DNA of 64,000 nt from Rathayibacter agropyri (lineage in GTDB: Bacteria; Actinomycetota; Actinomycetes; Actinomycetales; Microbacteriaceae): NCBI RefSeq assembly GCF_013249015.1, contig NZ_JABRPL010000003.1:306467-370466 (forward strand), written 5' to 3'. The notes below the pieces were generated by a model that ran no database searches, was not told the DNA's origin, and worked only from the letters and a program-made list of their open reading frames with translations. The first letter of the stretch is position 1. The number at the start of each line of letters is the position of its first letter. Both the position numbers and the translations under genes were made by a program. Below, in pieces: positions 17,067-24,581 of the stretch.

Positions 17067-18020
17067 TCACGACTCAAGCGTCGTGCTGGGGCGCTCGCCG
17101 AAGCGGTGAGCGTAGGAGGCCGAAAAGCGGCCCAGATGCGCGAAGCCCCAGCGCCGCGCGACCTCGCTCACGCTGACGATCCCGGACTCGCCGGCGCGCA
17201 GCTCCGAGCGCACGCCATCGAGGCGGATGCGGCGCAGATAGTCGACGGGAGTGACGCCGAACTCGCGGCGGAACTCGCTTTGCAGCGTGCGGAGGCCGAC
17301 TCCGGCCGCCTGGGCGATGTGCTCCATGCGCAGTGGCTCGTGCGCGTGGGCGTACATGAAGTCGATCGCCGAGCGCAGCCGTCCTGAGCGGGGCACGGCG
17401 AGGTCGCTGGGCGCCTCGAGTGCGGCGTGCGGGAAAGTCTCGAGGAGGGCGACCGCGACGGTGCGGTCGGCTTCGCGGCGCAGAAGCGGTGAGCTCTCGG
17501 CGTCGTAGATCACTCGGGCGACCGTCGCGACGGTGGCGGACCAGCGGCGGAGGGCTGCGCCCTCGGGTCGGGCTGTCGTGTCGAAGAGGAGGGGGCCGCC
17601 GTGCGTGCCCTCCACTTCCTCCGCGATGTGCTCAAGGTAGACGCCGTCGAAGTGGATGAGGTTCTGCCGGTAGTCGTGGAATTCGAACCGGCTCGGCCTG
17701 TTGGTGACGAAGACCGCCGGCCGCCCGACTCCAAGGGTCACGGCGTCGCCGTCGAGGTCCGTGGCTCCCTCTCCGGCGGTCAGCCACGAGACAACGTACT
17801 CGCCCTCCGTCTGGATCGAGCCCTGCACCGATCCGGCGAACTGACTGCCGCGGAGGGTAACGTCGCCGTCGCCGACGGAGGTGTAGCGGTAGGAGAAGTC
17901 GGGGCTGGGCTCGACCACGAATCGGTCCCCGTTATAGGACTGCTCAAAGAGCGCCCGTGCTTGCTCGATGTCCCGCCCGTGGATGTCGGAGCGGAGGACC
18001 TCGCCGTTCTGTGCATCCAT
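17067..18020 (-). CDS. AraC family transcriptional regulator
   Basis: 317 residues. The N-terminal two thirds form an AraC-binding-like domain that resembles those of AraC-type regulators of aromatic degradation genes (FVTNRPSRFEFHDYRQN). The C-terminal double HTH is clear: MEHIAQAAGVGLRTLQSEFR, then GVTPVDYLRRIRLDGVR and VSEVARRWGFAHLGRFSASY. It stands alone and its target is not indicated; no obvious catabolic genes lie alongside. Confidence 0.92.
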   Translation of the reverse strand: MDAQNGEVLRSDIHGRDIEQARALFEQSYNGDRFVVEPSPDFSYRYTSVGDGDVTLRGSQFAGSVQGSIQTEGEYVVSWLTAGEGATDLDGDAVTLGVGRPAVFVTNRPSRFEFHDYRQNLIHFDGVYLEHIAEEVEGTHGGPLLFDTTARPEGAALRRWSATVATVARVIYDAESSPLLRREADRTVAVALLETFPHAALEAPSDLAVPRSGRLRSAIDFMYAHAHEPLRMEHIAQAAGVGLRTLQSEFRREFGVTPVDYLRRIRLDGVRSELRAGESGIVSVSEVARRWGFAHLGRFSASYAHRFGERPSTTLES

Positions 18021-18078
18021 CGGCGCCAGGGTCGCACGACCTCTGGTCGATTGCGGCTCATGCAGCGGTGACAGTTCG

Positions 18079-18450
18079 CTAGGCGGATACGGCGTCCGCC
18101 GGGCCGGCCGCTCGCGTCATGGCCTGCACGCTCGCGGCGTGGAACTGGGCAAGCAGGACGACGGTGTGCCGCGCCTTCGCTTCGATCGCGAGGGAGAAAG
18201 TGGCACCGGAGAGGGTGACGCGCCACGAGCGGATGTCGTCGGTGCCGACCCTGGCCGTGATGCCCACTGGTGCGCCGCCGCTGGTGTCGCTCCCGCCGAG
18301 CACGAGCGTGGTGTCGGTGACGCAGAGACTGCCGCTGACTCCGCCGATCGTGGAGGAGCACTCGAAAGCCGCATTCTGCTCCGCGGGCCCCGCGAGTTGC
18401 ACGAAGTCAGAGGCGTCCTCTGCGTCCGGCGCCCGCGCGCGGTGCGTCAT
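18079..18450 (-). CDS. Hypothetical protein (123 aa)
   Basis: 123 residues, eight bases downstream of the DUF7882-like gene and probably co-transcribed with it. The middle is beta-rich (SLCVTDTTLVLGGSDTSGG, then DDIRSWRVTLSGATFSLAIE), looking like a small PH-like or lipocalin-like barrel. It ends with an alanine-rich tail. The function is unknown. Confidence 0.6.
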   Translation of the reverse strand: MTHRARAPDAEDASDFVQLAGPAEQNAAFECSSTIGGVSGSLCVTDTTLVLGGSDTSGGAPVGITARVGTDDIRSWRVTLSGATFSLAIEAKARHTVVLLAQFHAASVQAMTRAAGPADAVSA

Positions 18451-18457
18451 CGGATGC

Positions 18458-18793
18458 TCAGGCCGCGTGCGTCAGCCCGGCGGAATCCGGCTGCTGCGCG
18501 GGCTCGGCGACGAGGCGCAGGCCTCGACCGCTGTTCGCCTCCTCCATCAGTACCCGAACCCAGCCGGCGTTAATGGCCGGCATGCGGCTGCCGTGGAACG
18601 AGAACTGCAGGGGGATGCTTGGGTGCAGCCACAGAGTCTGGCGGCCGGTGCCGTGGGCACTGGAGGCGTCGAGTTGGAACGCGAACGCCTCGTCGCGCCG
18701 GAACTTGTTGATCATGACGATTTGAAGGTGCGCGAGTGCGCGGTCGTCGATCTCGTGGGAGGTAGGAGGAGTGCCGTAGAGGAGTGCGCCCAT
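18458..18793 (-). CDS. DUF7882-type small protein
   Basis: 111 residues from ATG 18793; an ATG at 18808 would add five residues. The sequence MGALLYGTPPTSHEIDDRAL, then LHPSIPLQFSFHGSRMPAIN and a closing NSGRGLRLVAEP, is the pattern of a small family abundant in Microbacteriaceae, often mis-annotated as ATP-dependent DNA ligase and now called DUF7882. No function is established. It leads a two-gene operon. Confidence 0.8.
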   Translation of the reverse strand: MGALLYGTPPTSHEIDDRALAHLQIVMINKFRRDEAFAFQLDASSAHGTGRQTLWLHPSIPLQFSFHGSRMPAINAGWVRVLMEEANSGRGLRLVAEPAQQPDSAGLTHAA

Positions 18794-19112
18794 GTGCGGT
18801 GCCGCCATTCTGTGCTGGTGCCGCGGTGCCGGCCGCAGCGGAGAGGGGAGAGGACGCCCCGGCGAGCGCCGTCGAGGATGGTTGCGGTTGTCGTGGTGTT
18901 CAGTTGCTCCGAGGCCGGACTCTTCGGACGCCTGCTCAGCAGGGCGGTGGAGTCGGGCGGTCGGGCCGTCCCTCCGGCTGTTCTTCGAACGTACGCGCCT
19001 CCTCCGACCGCCGCGGGCGACTATCCGCATTGCGAAACGTGTTATCGGGTCACTGTGCTGACTCCCAGCAACGCGGCGCTCGGTTCCGGGGCGCGTCAGT
19101 AGAGTCCGCTTG
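18794..19112. other. Divergent intergenic region
   Basis: This holds the promoters of the DUF7882-type gene and of the SnoaL-like gene. The segment around 19030-19060 is locally AT-richer. No repeat or hairpin stands out. Confidence 0.4.
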
Positions 19113-19562
19113 ATGAACGACCCAACAGAAGGCCCGCGTCCCGTCGATTTGTTCGCGCTGCCGCCGGAACTCGCCGCCGCGCTCGCCTCGGTCGACCAAG
19201 CCCTCTCGGCAATGGCGGCGGGGGATCCGGAGCCGTACCGCCGCTGCTGGGCTGACTCCGCCGACTCCACCCTGTACGGCGCCTTCGGCACGATCGAGCG
19301 AGGTCGAGCGGACATCGACGAGACCCTCGGCTGGGTCGCTGGTCGCTTCGCCGACGGGGAGCTGCATCCCCGCTATGACGTGGTGTACACCTCGGGCGAC
19401 CTCGCTTACGCGGTGGGCAGCGAGAGCGGGAGGACCCGGCTCGACGGTGGGGAGGTGCGTCCGCTCGTCATCCGGGTGACTCACATCCTCCGGCGCATCG
19501 ACGGGCAGGGGTGGCGGATCGTGCACCGGCACGGCGACCACCCGCCCGCGCTCGACCGCTGA
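19113..19562 (+). CDS. SnoaL/DUF4440-like (NTF2-fold) protein
   Basis: 149 residues from ATG 19113. The pattern of an NTF2-like fold is clear: the helix LASVDQALSAMAAGDPEPYR, WADSADSTLYGAFGTIERGR, then strands YDVVYTSGDLAYAVGSE and LVIRVTHILRRIDGQGWRIV, with the usual R-x-G-x-W-R-I-V-H-R-H close. Such proteins are small ligand-binding domains or isomerases; here the ligand is unknown. A long palindrome follows 41 bases after its stop. Confidence 0.85.
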   Translation: MNDPTEGPRPVDLFALPPELAAALASVDQALSAMAAGDPEPYRRCWADSADSTLYGAFGTIERGRADIDETLGWVAGRFADGELHPRYDVVYTSGDLAYAVGSESGRTRLDGGEVRPLVIRVTHILRRIDGQGWRIVHRHGDHPPALDR

Positions 19563-19603
19563 GGTGTCGCGGTCGGCTCGGCCGCAGCACGGAGGCCCGG
19601 AAC

Positions 19604-19669
19604 GCGCGCGACTGTCCAAAAGTTGTCGCACTCGACGTCGAGTGCGACAACTTTTGGACAGTCGCGCGC
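19604..19669. repeat. Palindrome family A, copy 1 (66 bp, perfect)
   Basis: Perfect 33+33 inverted repeat without a loop. The shared core of the family is AAAAGTTGTCGCACTCG and its complement. It lies just after the SnoaL-like gene and before a lacI fragment. Other copies are at 26008, 32899 and 47486. Confidence 0.95.
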
Positions 19670-19706
19670 CCGGCTCAGGCCCGGTCGCGGTGGGATTGCC
19701 TGCCTC

Positions 19707-19749
19707 CCCGACGCCGCGGCCGCTGCGGCTGGCGCGTACATCGCACCGC
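19707..19749. repeat. 43-bp exact inverted copy of an MFS gene segment
   Basis: These 43 bases are identical, in reverse complement, to 20557-20599 inside the MFS exporter gene. In the right frame they encode the same alanine-rich stretch (PDAAAAAAGAYIAP). The copy is fused directly to the lacI fragment that follows. Confidence 0.9.
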
Positions 19750-20037
19750 ATCTTCGCCGCGAACGACCAGATGGCGCTCGGCGTGCTGCGGGCGCTGCAC
19801 GAGGCGGGGCGCGCGGTGCCGGGAGACGTGAGCGTCGTCGGCTTCGATGACGTGGAGGAGTCGGCGAGCTTCTGGCCGCCGCTGACGACGGTGCGGCAGT
19901 TCTTCGGCGACACGGGGCGCCGCTCGGTCGACCTGCTGCTGCGCGAGCTGGAGTCGGGCGAGCGCACCGGCGTCTCGCTGGTGCCGACGCGCCTGATGGT
20001 GCGCGAGAGCACGGGGCCGCCGCCGCCGGGGTCCTAA
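19750..20037 (+). pseudogene. C-terminal fragment of a LacI-family regulator
   Basis: About 95 residues match the end of a LacI sensor domain (FAANDQMALGVLRALHEAG, VSVVGFDDVEESASFWPPLT, ending in VPTRLMVRESTGPP). There is no HTH or N-terminal lobe upstream: the frame instead runs back through a 43-bp piece of MFS gene and the palindrome. It is a truncated relic, related to but distinct from the LacI at 7024-8034. Confidence 0.8.
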
Positions 20038-20052
20038 GGTGCGATGTGCAGG

Positions 20053-20137
20053 GTGCGATCTGCAGGACTTCCGTGGTCCTGGAGCCTGCTCGCGCGGGTG
20101 AGAGCGCTCTTCTGGGCGTAGATCCGGCAGATCGCAC
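20053..20137. terminator. Inverted repeat between convergent lacI fragment and MFS gene
   Basis: GTGCGATCTGC (20053-20063) pairs with 20127-20137. A smaller hairpin AGGAC/GTCCT sits inside the loop. The left arm is also half of a short tandem repeat beginning at 20039. Confidence 0.5.
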
Positions 20138-20146
20138 GCCCGCGGG

Positions 20147-21535
20147 TCAGACCGGACGTCGCGCGTGCAGACGCTTTCTCAGAGCGACGAGGGCTATGGC
20201 CGTCCCCGCAATCAGTGCGATCACTCCGCCGCCGAGAGTCCCGGACTGGAGCTGCGCCGAGATCTCCACGAGTGATGATCCGAGTGCCAGGCCGGCTGCG
20301 ACTCCCCACTGCTGGGCGGCGGTGAGAATCCCTGCGGAGGCTCCGTGCTCGCCGCTCCGAAGGCCACGAGAACCAACGACGGTCGCCACGACACCGCACA
20401 GCACAAGACCGAAGCCGGCGAGACTCGTGCCGACGACGACTTGCACGAGTGCGGCGACCCCGTGGTCGACCGGGGCTGACAGGGTCACTAGGCCGAGCGC
20501 CATGGCGACGAATCCGCTGAGCGCGGCGCGGTGGGGGCCGATCGTTCGCAGAAAACGCGGTGCGATGTACGCGCCAGCCGCAGCGGCCGCGGCGTCGGGA
20601 AGGAAGGCACTCCCGGAGGCAAACCGAGACCACCCGAGGACGTCCTGCATATAGATGGAGGCGAAGTAGACCATCGCCCCGCCGGAGAGCGGTGCTGCGA
20701 AGCTGAGTAGCGCGGCGGCGCGGACCGATCGGCGTGCGAGAAGCCCGGGCGGCACCAAGGGGTTCGAGGTCCGCCGCTGCTGACGAGAGAGCACCACGAA
20801 TCCTGAGAGAGAGACGGCGGCGAGGCCGAGAAGCCACGGTCCTCGGCTGGCTTCGTTACTCAGCACCGACAATGCTGCGACCAGGCTGACACTGGCCGTC
20901 GCAAAAAGCAGGGCACCGACAATGTCGACTCGCTCACCGGGCACTCTCGTTCGAGGGAGCACCGAGGCGGCGGCAGCCCCGAGCACTGCCGCGAGGATGG
21001 TGCAGAAGACGAAGACGCTCCGCCAGTCGGCGAATCCGACGAGTACGCCACCGAGGACGACACCGGCGGCGAATCCGGCTGACGCCGCTGCCCCCCACAG
21101 ACCGAGCCACCTCGGCCGCTCCGCCGAGCTAGTGAGTTGAGTGAGAAAGGCGAGAGCTGATGGCGCCAACAATGCTGCGGATGCTCCCTGCGCAACCCGA
21201 GCGACGATCAGCACACTGAAAGACCAGGCCAGTGCGGCGAGCAGACTCGTCATCGCGAAACCGCTGATACCCCAGAGAATCAGGTTCTTCGGACCCCAGC
21301 GTTCTGAGGCGCGCCCACCCAAGAAGAGGAGCGCGGCGAACCCGACCGCGTACCCCGTCACAACCCAGTGCGAGAGAGCTGGGCTGACGCCGAAGTCGTC
21401 CTGGAGGTCAGGGATCGCAATATTGATGATGGAGAACTCCATCGCAACCAGCAGCTGCATGCCGCAGAGCAGCCACAGACCCGCGGGATCACGACGGGAC
21501 CGTAGTTGAGTTCCGGCGCGGGCGCTCCCTGTCAC
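20147..21535 (-). CDS. MFS exporter, last gene of the nucleoside operon
   Basis: 462 residues from GTG 21535, overlapping the upstream PRTase stop by four bases. About 14 hydrophobic spans fit the DHA2/EmrB drug:proton antiporter group. Span 1 reads MQLLVAMEFSIINIAIPDLQ, with the motif-D1-like run, and the loop between spans 2 and 3 reads GGRASERWGPKN. Being translationally coupled to five sugar-phosphate and nucleotide enzymes, it most likely exports their product and may give self-resistance. A 43-bp piece of the gene is copied in inverted orientation about 0.8 kb beyond its 3' end. Confidence 0.88.
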   Translation of the reverse strand: MTGSARAGTQLRSRRDPAGLWLLCGMQLLVAMEFSIINIAIPDLQDDFGVSPALSHWVVTGYAVGFAALLFLGGRASERWGPKNLILWGISGFAMTSLLAALAWSFSVLIVARVAQGASAALLAPSALAFLTQLTSSAERPRWLGLWGAAASAGFAAGVVLGGVLVGFADWRSVFVFCTILAAVLGAAAASVLPRTRVPGERVDIVGALLFATASVSLVAALSVLSNEASRGPWLLGLAAVSLSGFVVLSRQQRRTSNPLVPPGLLARRSVRAAALLSFAAPLSGGAMVYFASIYMQDVLGWSRFASGSAFLPDAAAAAAGAYIAPRFLRTIGPHRAALSGFVAMALGLVTLSAPVDHGVAALVQVVVGTSLAGFGLVLCGVVATVVGSRGLRSGEHGASAGILTAAQQWGVAAGLALGSSLVEISAQLQSGTLGGGVIALIAGTAIALVALRKRLHARRPV

Positions 21536-22074
21536 CGTCCCTCGGCCGGAAAGAGCGGAAGGTGCGTCAGGACATCAACGTCACTGCGTTCATCGCCCTC
21601 GGTAGCGATCGCGAGTACCTGGATGACGTGCCCGCCTGCTTGATCAGCGAGGCTACGCAGTGCTTCGACAGTTGCTCCGCTACTGACGACCTCATCAACG
21701 ATCGCGACACTATTGCCGTGAAGCTTCGCTCTGTCCGCCTCGTCGATAAATAGCATTTGCTCGCCAGCGGTGCCCATTGTTGTCAGCGATACAGCGAGCG
21801 GCTGACGCATAGTGGGTCTCCTTTTCTTGCGCGCGAGCACATAGCTGAGACCTCGACGTCTGGCGATCCCATGAGCGAGCAGTATCCCGCCGCTCTCTCC
21901 GGCGAGCAGCACATCGGCATGAGACGTGAGCCGGGCGGTTAGCTGATCGGCGCAATGCTCGGTCAGTTCGACATCGCCATAGAGTTTCAGGAAGGCGACG
22001 CTCACCATCTTCGACACCGGGACCACAGGGAGATCCCTGCTCACGCCGTCAAAAGACGCAGTGTGCGCGGTCAT
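21532..22074 (-). CDS. Adenine phosphoribosyltransferase-like transferase (AgmE-like)
   Basis: 180 residues from ATG 22074. The type-I PRTase fold is clear: an APRT-like N terminus (DLPVVPVSKMVSVAFLKLYG), VLLAGESGGILLAHGIARRR, the basic loop ARKKRRPTM, and the PRPP-binding loop near residues 122-136 (VAIVDEVVSSGATVEAL). Ordinary APRT joins adenine to PRPP. In the angustmycin pathway, a homologue joins adenine to the 2-pyrophosphate of D-allulose 6-phosphate instead. The presence of dedicated epimerase and pyrophosphokinase genes in the same operon favours that second role. It overlaps both neighbours by four bases. Confidence 0.85.
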   Translation of the reverse strand: MTAHTASFDGVSRDLPVVPVSKMVSVAFLKLYGDVELTEHCADQLTARLTSHADVLLAGESGGILLAHGIARRRGLSYVLARKKRRPTMRQPLAVSLTTMGTAGEQMLFIDEADRAKLHGNSVAIVDEVVSSGATVEALRSLADQAGGHVIQVLAIATEGDERSDVDVLTHLPLFPAEGR

Positions 22075-22766
22075 TGAAGTTTCTCCTTCTCGGGTCGGTG
22101 TGCCACCGCTGCCCGTAGGTCGGCAAGGCGGTTGGGGAAAGTTTCGCGCGCGGGAAAAACCGAACTGCCCAGAACGAACGAATCGGCTCCTGCCTCGAGG
22201 AGTGGTGTCACGCGTTCGGGACTGATCGCTCCGTCGACCTCCACACGGCGAACGGAGGACTGACCCACCCACGAAGCCGCCGCCCGAACAGTCTGCACCG
22301 CCTCTGGACGGAACGGTCGTCCGGTTCCGCCGGGCACGACGCTCATCACGGTCAGTCGCTGGGGCTCGACCGCGTCCATAACCCACGGCTCGGGAAGCTC
22401 GTCGCCGTCCAGCACCAGACCGACCTCCACGCCTGATGCGGCGGCAGACCTTAGCATCGAGATAGCCCTCGGGTTCAGTGAGCACTGATGCAGGCATATG
22501 GCGGCGGGCGTGCGATCAAGGATCAGTGGGAGGAGCTGTTCGGGCTCGGCGAGCATGACGTGAACATCCACGGGCATGGTGAGGCGTGCCTGAAGGTCGC
22601 TGATCACCTCGGGCGGCAGTCCGAGGTTCTTGTAGGACGGGTCGATGATGTCAATGTGCAAACGTTCGACACCCAGAGCCGCGATCTTTGTCAGCTCATG
22701 CTCGAGACGCGTCTGGTCAATACAGATGACCGATATCGACAGTCGCAGATACCGCGGACGCGTCAT
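22071..22766 (-). CDS. Ribulose-phosphate 3-epimerase family protein (allulose-6-P epimerase-like)
   Basis: 231 residues forming a TIM barrel of the RPE family. The metal ligands line up with those of known enzymes: His37 and Asp39 (HIDIID), His69 (VDVHVML) and Asp178 (VEVDGAIS). The phosphate loop is VVPGGTGRPF, with the C-terminal glycine-rich site FVLGSSVF. RPE proper acts on ribulose 5-phosphate, while close relatives epimerise D-fructose 6-phosphate and D-allulose 6-phosphate. Its place between PRPP-synthetase-like and APRT-like genes suggests the latter, supplying the psicose sugar of an angustmycin-type nucleoside. Confidence 0.85.
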   Translation of the reverse strand: MTRPRYLRLSISVICIDQTRLEHELTKIAALGVERLHIDIIDPSYKNLGLPPEVISDLQARLTMPVDVHVMLAEPEQLLPLILDRTPAAICLHQCSLNPRAISMLRSAAASGVEVGLVLDGDELPEPWVMDAVEPQRLTVMSVVPGGTGRPFRPEAVQTVRAAASWVGQSSVRRVEVDGAISPERVTPLLEAGADSFVLGSSVFPARETFPNRLADLRAAVAHRPEKEKLQ

Positions 22767-23755
22767 GCGAACACTCCGCTGTGATCAGTGTGGTCACAGC
22801 GGTCGGACGCCGGCGCGAGTAGCGGTCGAAGCTGCTCGGCGCATCCATCGACGAAGGACGTGGTCGACACCCGCGCGATCGAAGGGTCGGGGTAGGTGTC
22901 AAGAGCGGCGAGATTCTCTAGTCGTCCGTCACTGAGGAGCCGGCGGACTCGGTTCCGACCGGTCTCCGTTAGCCGAAGGTGGGCCGCTGCCGCAGCTATT
23001 CTGGACGCCCCGAGCGCTTCGAGCGCGTCTACCGCCTCCTTCATGGTGCCGGCACTGCACACGAGGTCGTCAAGGATGAGGACGTCGCGTCCCGCGAGAC
23101 TGTCTCCGTCAATCTCCAGCGTCACCGTGACGGTGGACGCTCCAAGCCGCAGCTTCTCGGCCACGAGGTACTCGAGTCCGACTGTTCGGGCTACTTCGGT
23201 GACCAGCCCCGCAGAACCAGCGTCTGGTGCGACGAGCACGGGGTTGACGAAACCGGAGTTCGACACGCTCGAGCGGAAGAAATCGATCGCCGACGCTTGA
23301 GAGAGACGAAGCGGTTCATAGGCCTTCGACAGCACGTCGACTGAGCCCGACTGGATCGTCACGATGCGGTCTGCTCCTGCGACTCGGAGGAGATCCGCAA
23401 CGAGCGCGGCCGTCGTTGACCGATACTCTCCTTCGACCGGGCGGTCTTCTCTCGAGTACGGAAGGTGTGGCACGAACACGGTCACCTCTGCCGCGCCGTA
23501 TTGGCGGTAGGCACGCACAGTGACAAGCAGGGCGAGTAGCGCCGTATGCAGATCCTCCTCTGCGCCGGACAGCGACTGGAGAATCAGCACGTGAGCACCA
23601 TCCGCTCGCCCTGGAAGCTGAGCATAAATCTCTCCGTCGGGGAACGTTCCATCACTGCAGCGGCATAGCCATGTGACTGACGGCAGCAGGGCGAGTATCC
23701 GTTGAGACGCCCCCGGGTGGCTGGCTTCGAAAGCAGAACACGTCGTAAGGATCAT
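22763..23755 (-). CDS. PRPP-synthetase-like sugar-phosphate pyrophosphokinase (AgmC-like)
   Basis: 330 residues with two tandem PRTase-like folds, the layout of ribose-phosphate pyrophosphokinase. CSDGTFPDGEIYAQL matches the F-x-D-G-E motif of the N-terminal half. The ATP/flexible region is HLPYSREDRP at residues 97-106, diverged from the PYARQDR of housekeeping enzymes. The PRPP loop is DVLILDDLVCSAGTM near residues 224-238. The divergence at the nucleotide and sugar loops suggests a specialised substrate. In angustmycin synthesis a homologue pyrophosphorylates D-allulose 6-phosphate at C2. Four-base overlaps on both sides. Confidence 0.85.
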   Translation of the reverse strand: MILTTCSAFEASHPGASQRILALLPSVTWLCRCSDGTFPDGEIYAQLPGRADGAHVLILQSLSGAEEDLHTALLALLVTVRAYRQYGAAEVTVFVPHLPYSREDRPVEGEYRSTTAALVADLLRVAGADRIVTIQSGSVDVLSKAYEPLRLSQASAIDFFRSSVSNSGFVNPVLVAPDAGSAGLVTEVARTVGLEYLVAEKLRLGASTVTVTLEIDGDSLAGRDVLILDDLVCSAGTMKEAVDALEALGASRIAAAAAHLRLTETGRNRVRRLLSDGRLENLAALDTYPDPSIARVSTTSFVDGCAEQLRPLLAPASDRCDHTDHSGVFA

Positions 23756-24375
23756 GCTGGACGACTTCCCTGATCGTCAGAGAGATCGATTTCGAGAGCA
23801 AGCGCGTCCATCATGTTCGAGCCGGAGTATGAATGCCGCGCGAGTGCAAGCAGATCCTCAGTGGCGTTGACGGCGATCGTCCGCTTGTATTTCGTGAAAA
23901 GAGGCACATCTGATGCGGAGTCGCCCAGCGCGACGATATCGTCATCAGCAGCGCCGATCGCTGACTGGATCTGCGCGGCAATGCGGGGCTTGTCTTCGGG
24001 GTTCAGTATCTTCATGCCGTACTGAGAGCCACGAACATGGTCGAAGTCTCCGACGAGGCGCGCAAATTCTTCCGGTGCCATTGTGAGGAGGCAGGTGACG
24101 ATTCCGACGCTGCGGAGCCCCGAGATGGCAGCATCCAGGTCGTCGATCTTCGCCACACTCGCCCAAGCGTCGCTGAAGTACATGAGGTGATCCGGCCCCC
24201 ACAACTCGAGTGCTCGACGCGAGAAGTGAACACTGTCTATGTGGCCGGCGCGGAATTCGGCCTCGAGGAGTTGAATTTCAGGTAGAGTTCCCGCCGCCAG
24301 CGAAATCGCTTGCGCCGCCGTGGAATCGCGGATGATAGTTCCGTCGAGGTCGAAGATGACCAGTTTTGTGGTCAC
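23752..24375 (-). CDS. HAD-family phosphatase (SerB/AgmB-like)
   Basis: 207 residues from GTG 24375. The HAD motifs are complete: motif I FDLDGTI with Asp9 and Asp11, motif II in CLLTMAPEEF, a lysine in PEDKPRIA, and motif IV GDSASD with Asp152 and Asp156. A small helical C1 cap sits after motif I, as in phosphoserine phosphatase. In the proposed pathway it would dephosphorylate the nucleoside 6'-phosphate to release the free nucleoside. It overlaps the LOG fragment upstream (GTGA) and the kinase downstream (ATGA). Confidence 0.85.
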   Translation of the reverse strand: MTTKLVIFDLDGTIIRDSTAAQAISLAAGTLPEIQLLEAEFRAGHIDSVHFSRRALELWGPDHLMYFSDAWASVAKIDDLDAAISGLRSVGIVTCLLTMAPEEFARLVGDFDHVRGSQYGMKILNPEDKPRIAAQIQSAIGAADDDIVALGDSASDVPLFTKYKRTIAVNATEDLLALARHSYSGSNMMDALALEIDLSDDQGSRPA

Positions 24376-24581
24376 GATGCGGCGACCTCGATGGCCGCCT
24401 CGACGTCGCCGCCATTCACCAGCACTTCATCGGCGATCGCGCCCGTCAACCCTGGAGCACAGCCGTCGATCACGGCGCTGCCGCTCGATGCCAGAAGAGC
24501 ACCCCTAGGCGGCGCAGCGACCTCAGAGGACGGAAACGTTCCCATTGACGCTCCGCAGAACACAGCACTATCACTCAACAC
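24372..24581 (-). CDS. LOG-like phosphoribohydrolase fragment, first gene of the operon
   Basis: 69 residues. The run AVFCGASMGTFPSSEVAAPP and then DGCAPGLTGAIADEVLVNGG aligns with the first third of LOG (Lonely Guy) nucleoside 5'-monophosphate phosphoribohydrolases, which are about 190 residues long. The catalytic PGGxGTxxE motif and everything after it are missing, and the residues around the nucleotide-binding glycines have drifted. It ends in a four-base overlap with the phosphatase. It may be a relic that survives because it leads translation of the operon, or a domain of a split bifunctional protein. Confidence 0.6.
   Translation of the reverse strand: MLSDSAVFCGASMGTFPSSEVAAPPRGALLASSGSAVIDGCAPGLTGAIADEVLVNGGDVEAAIEVAAS

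Noticed and set aside
19604-19669. The perfect palindrome as an insertion-sequence end or attachment site
   Set aside because: No transposase or integrase lies beside any copy and no target duplication was seen.
20147-24581. Reading the cluster as a plain pentose-phosphate/purine salvage operon
   Set aside because: Housekeeping enzymes of these steps are rarely coupled to an exporter and a phosphatase by five consecutive four-base overlaps; the combination fits specialised nucleoside synthesis better. Not excluded without alignments.
20147-24581. A tunicaminyluracil (corynetoxin) cluster, known from Rathayibacter toxicus
   Set aside because: None of the expected radical-SAM, glycosyltransferase or acyl-carrier genes is present.
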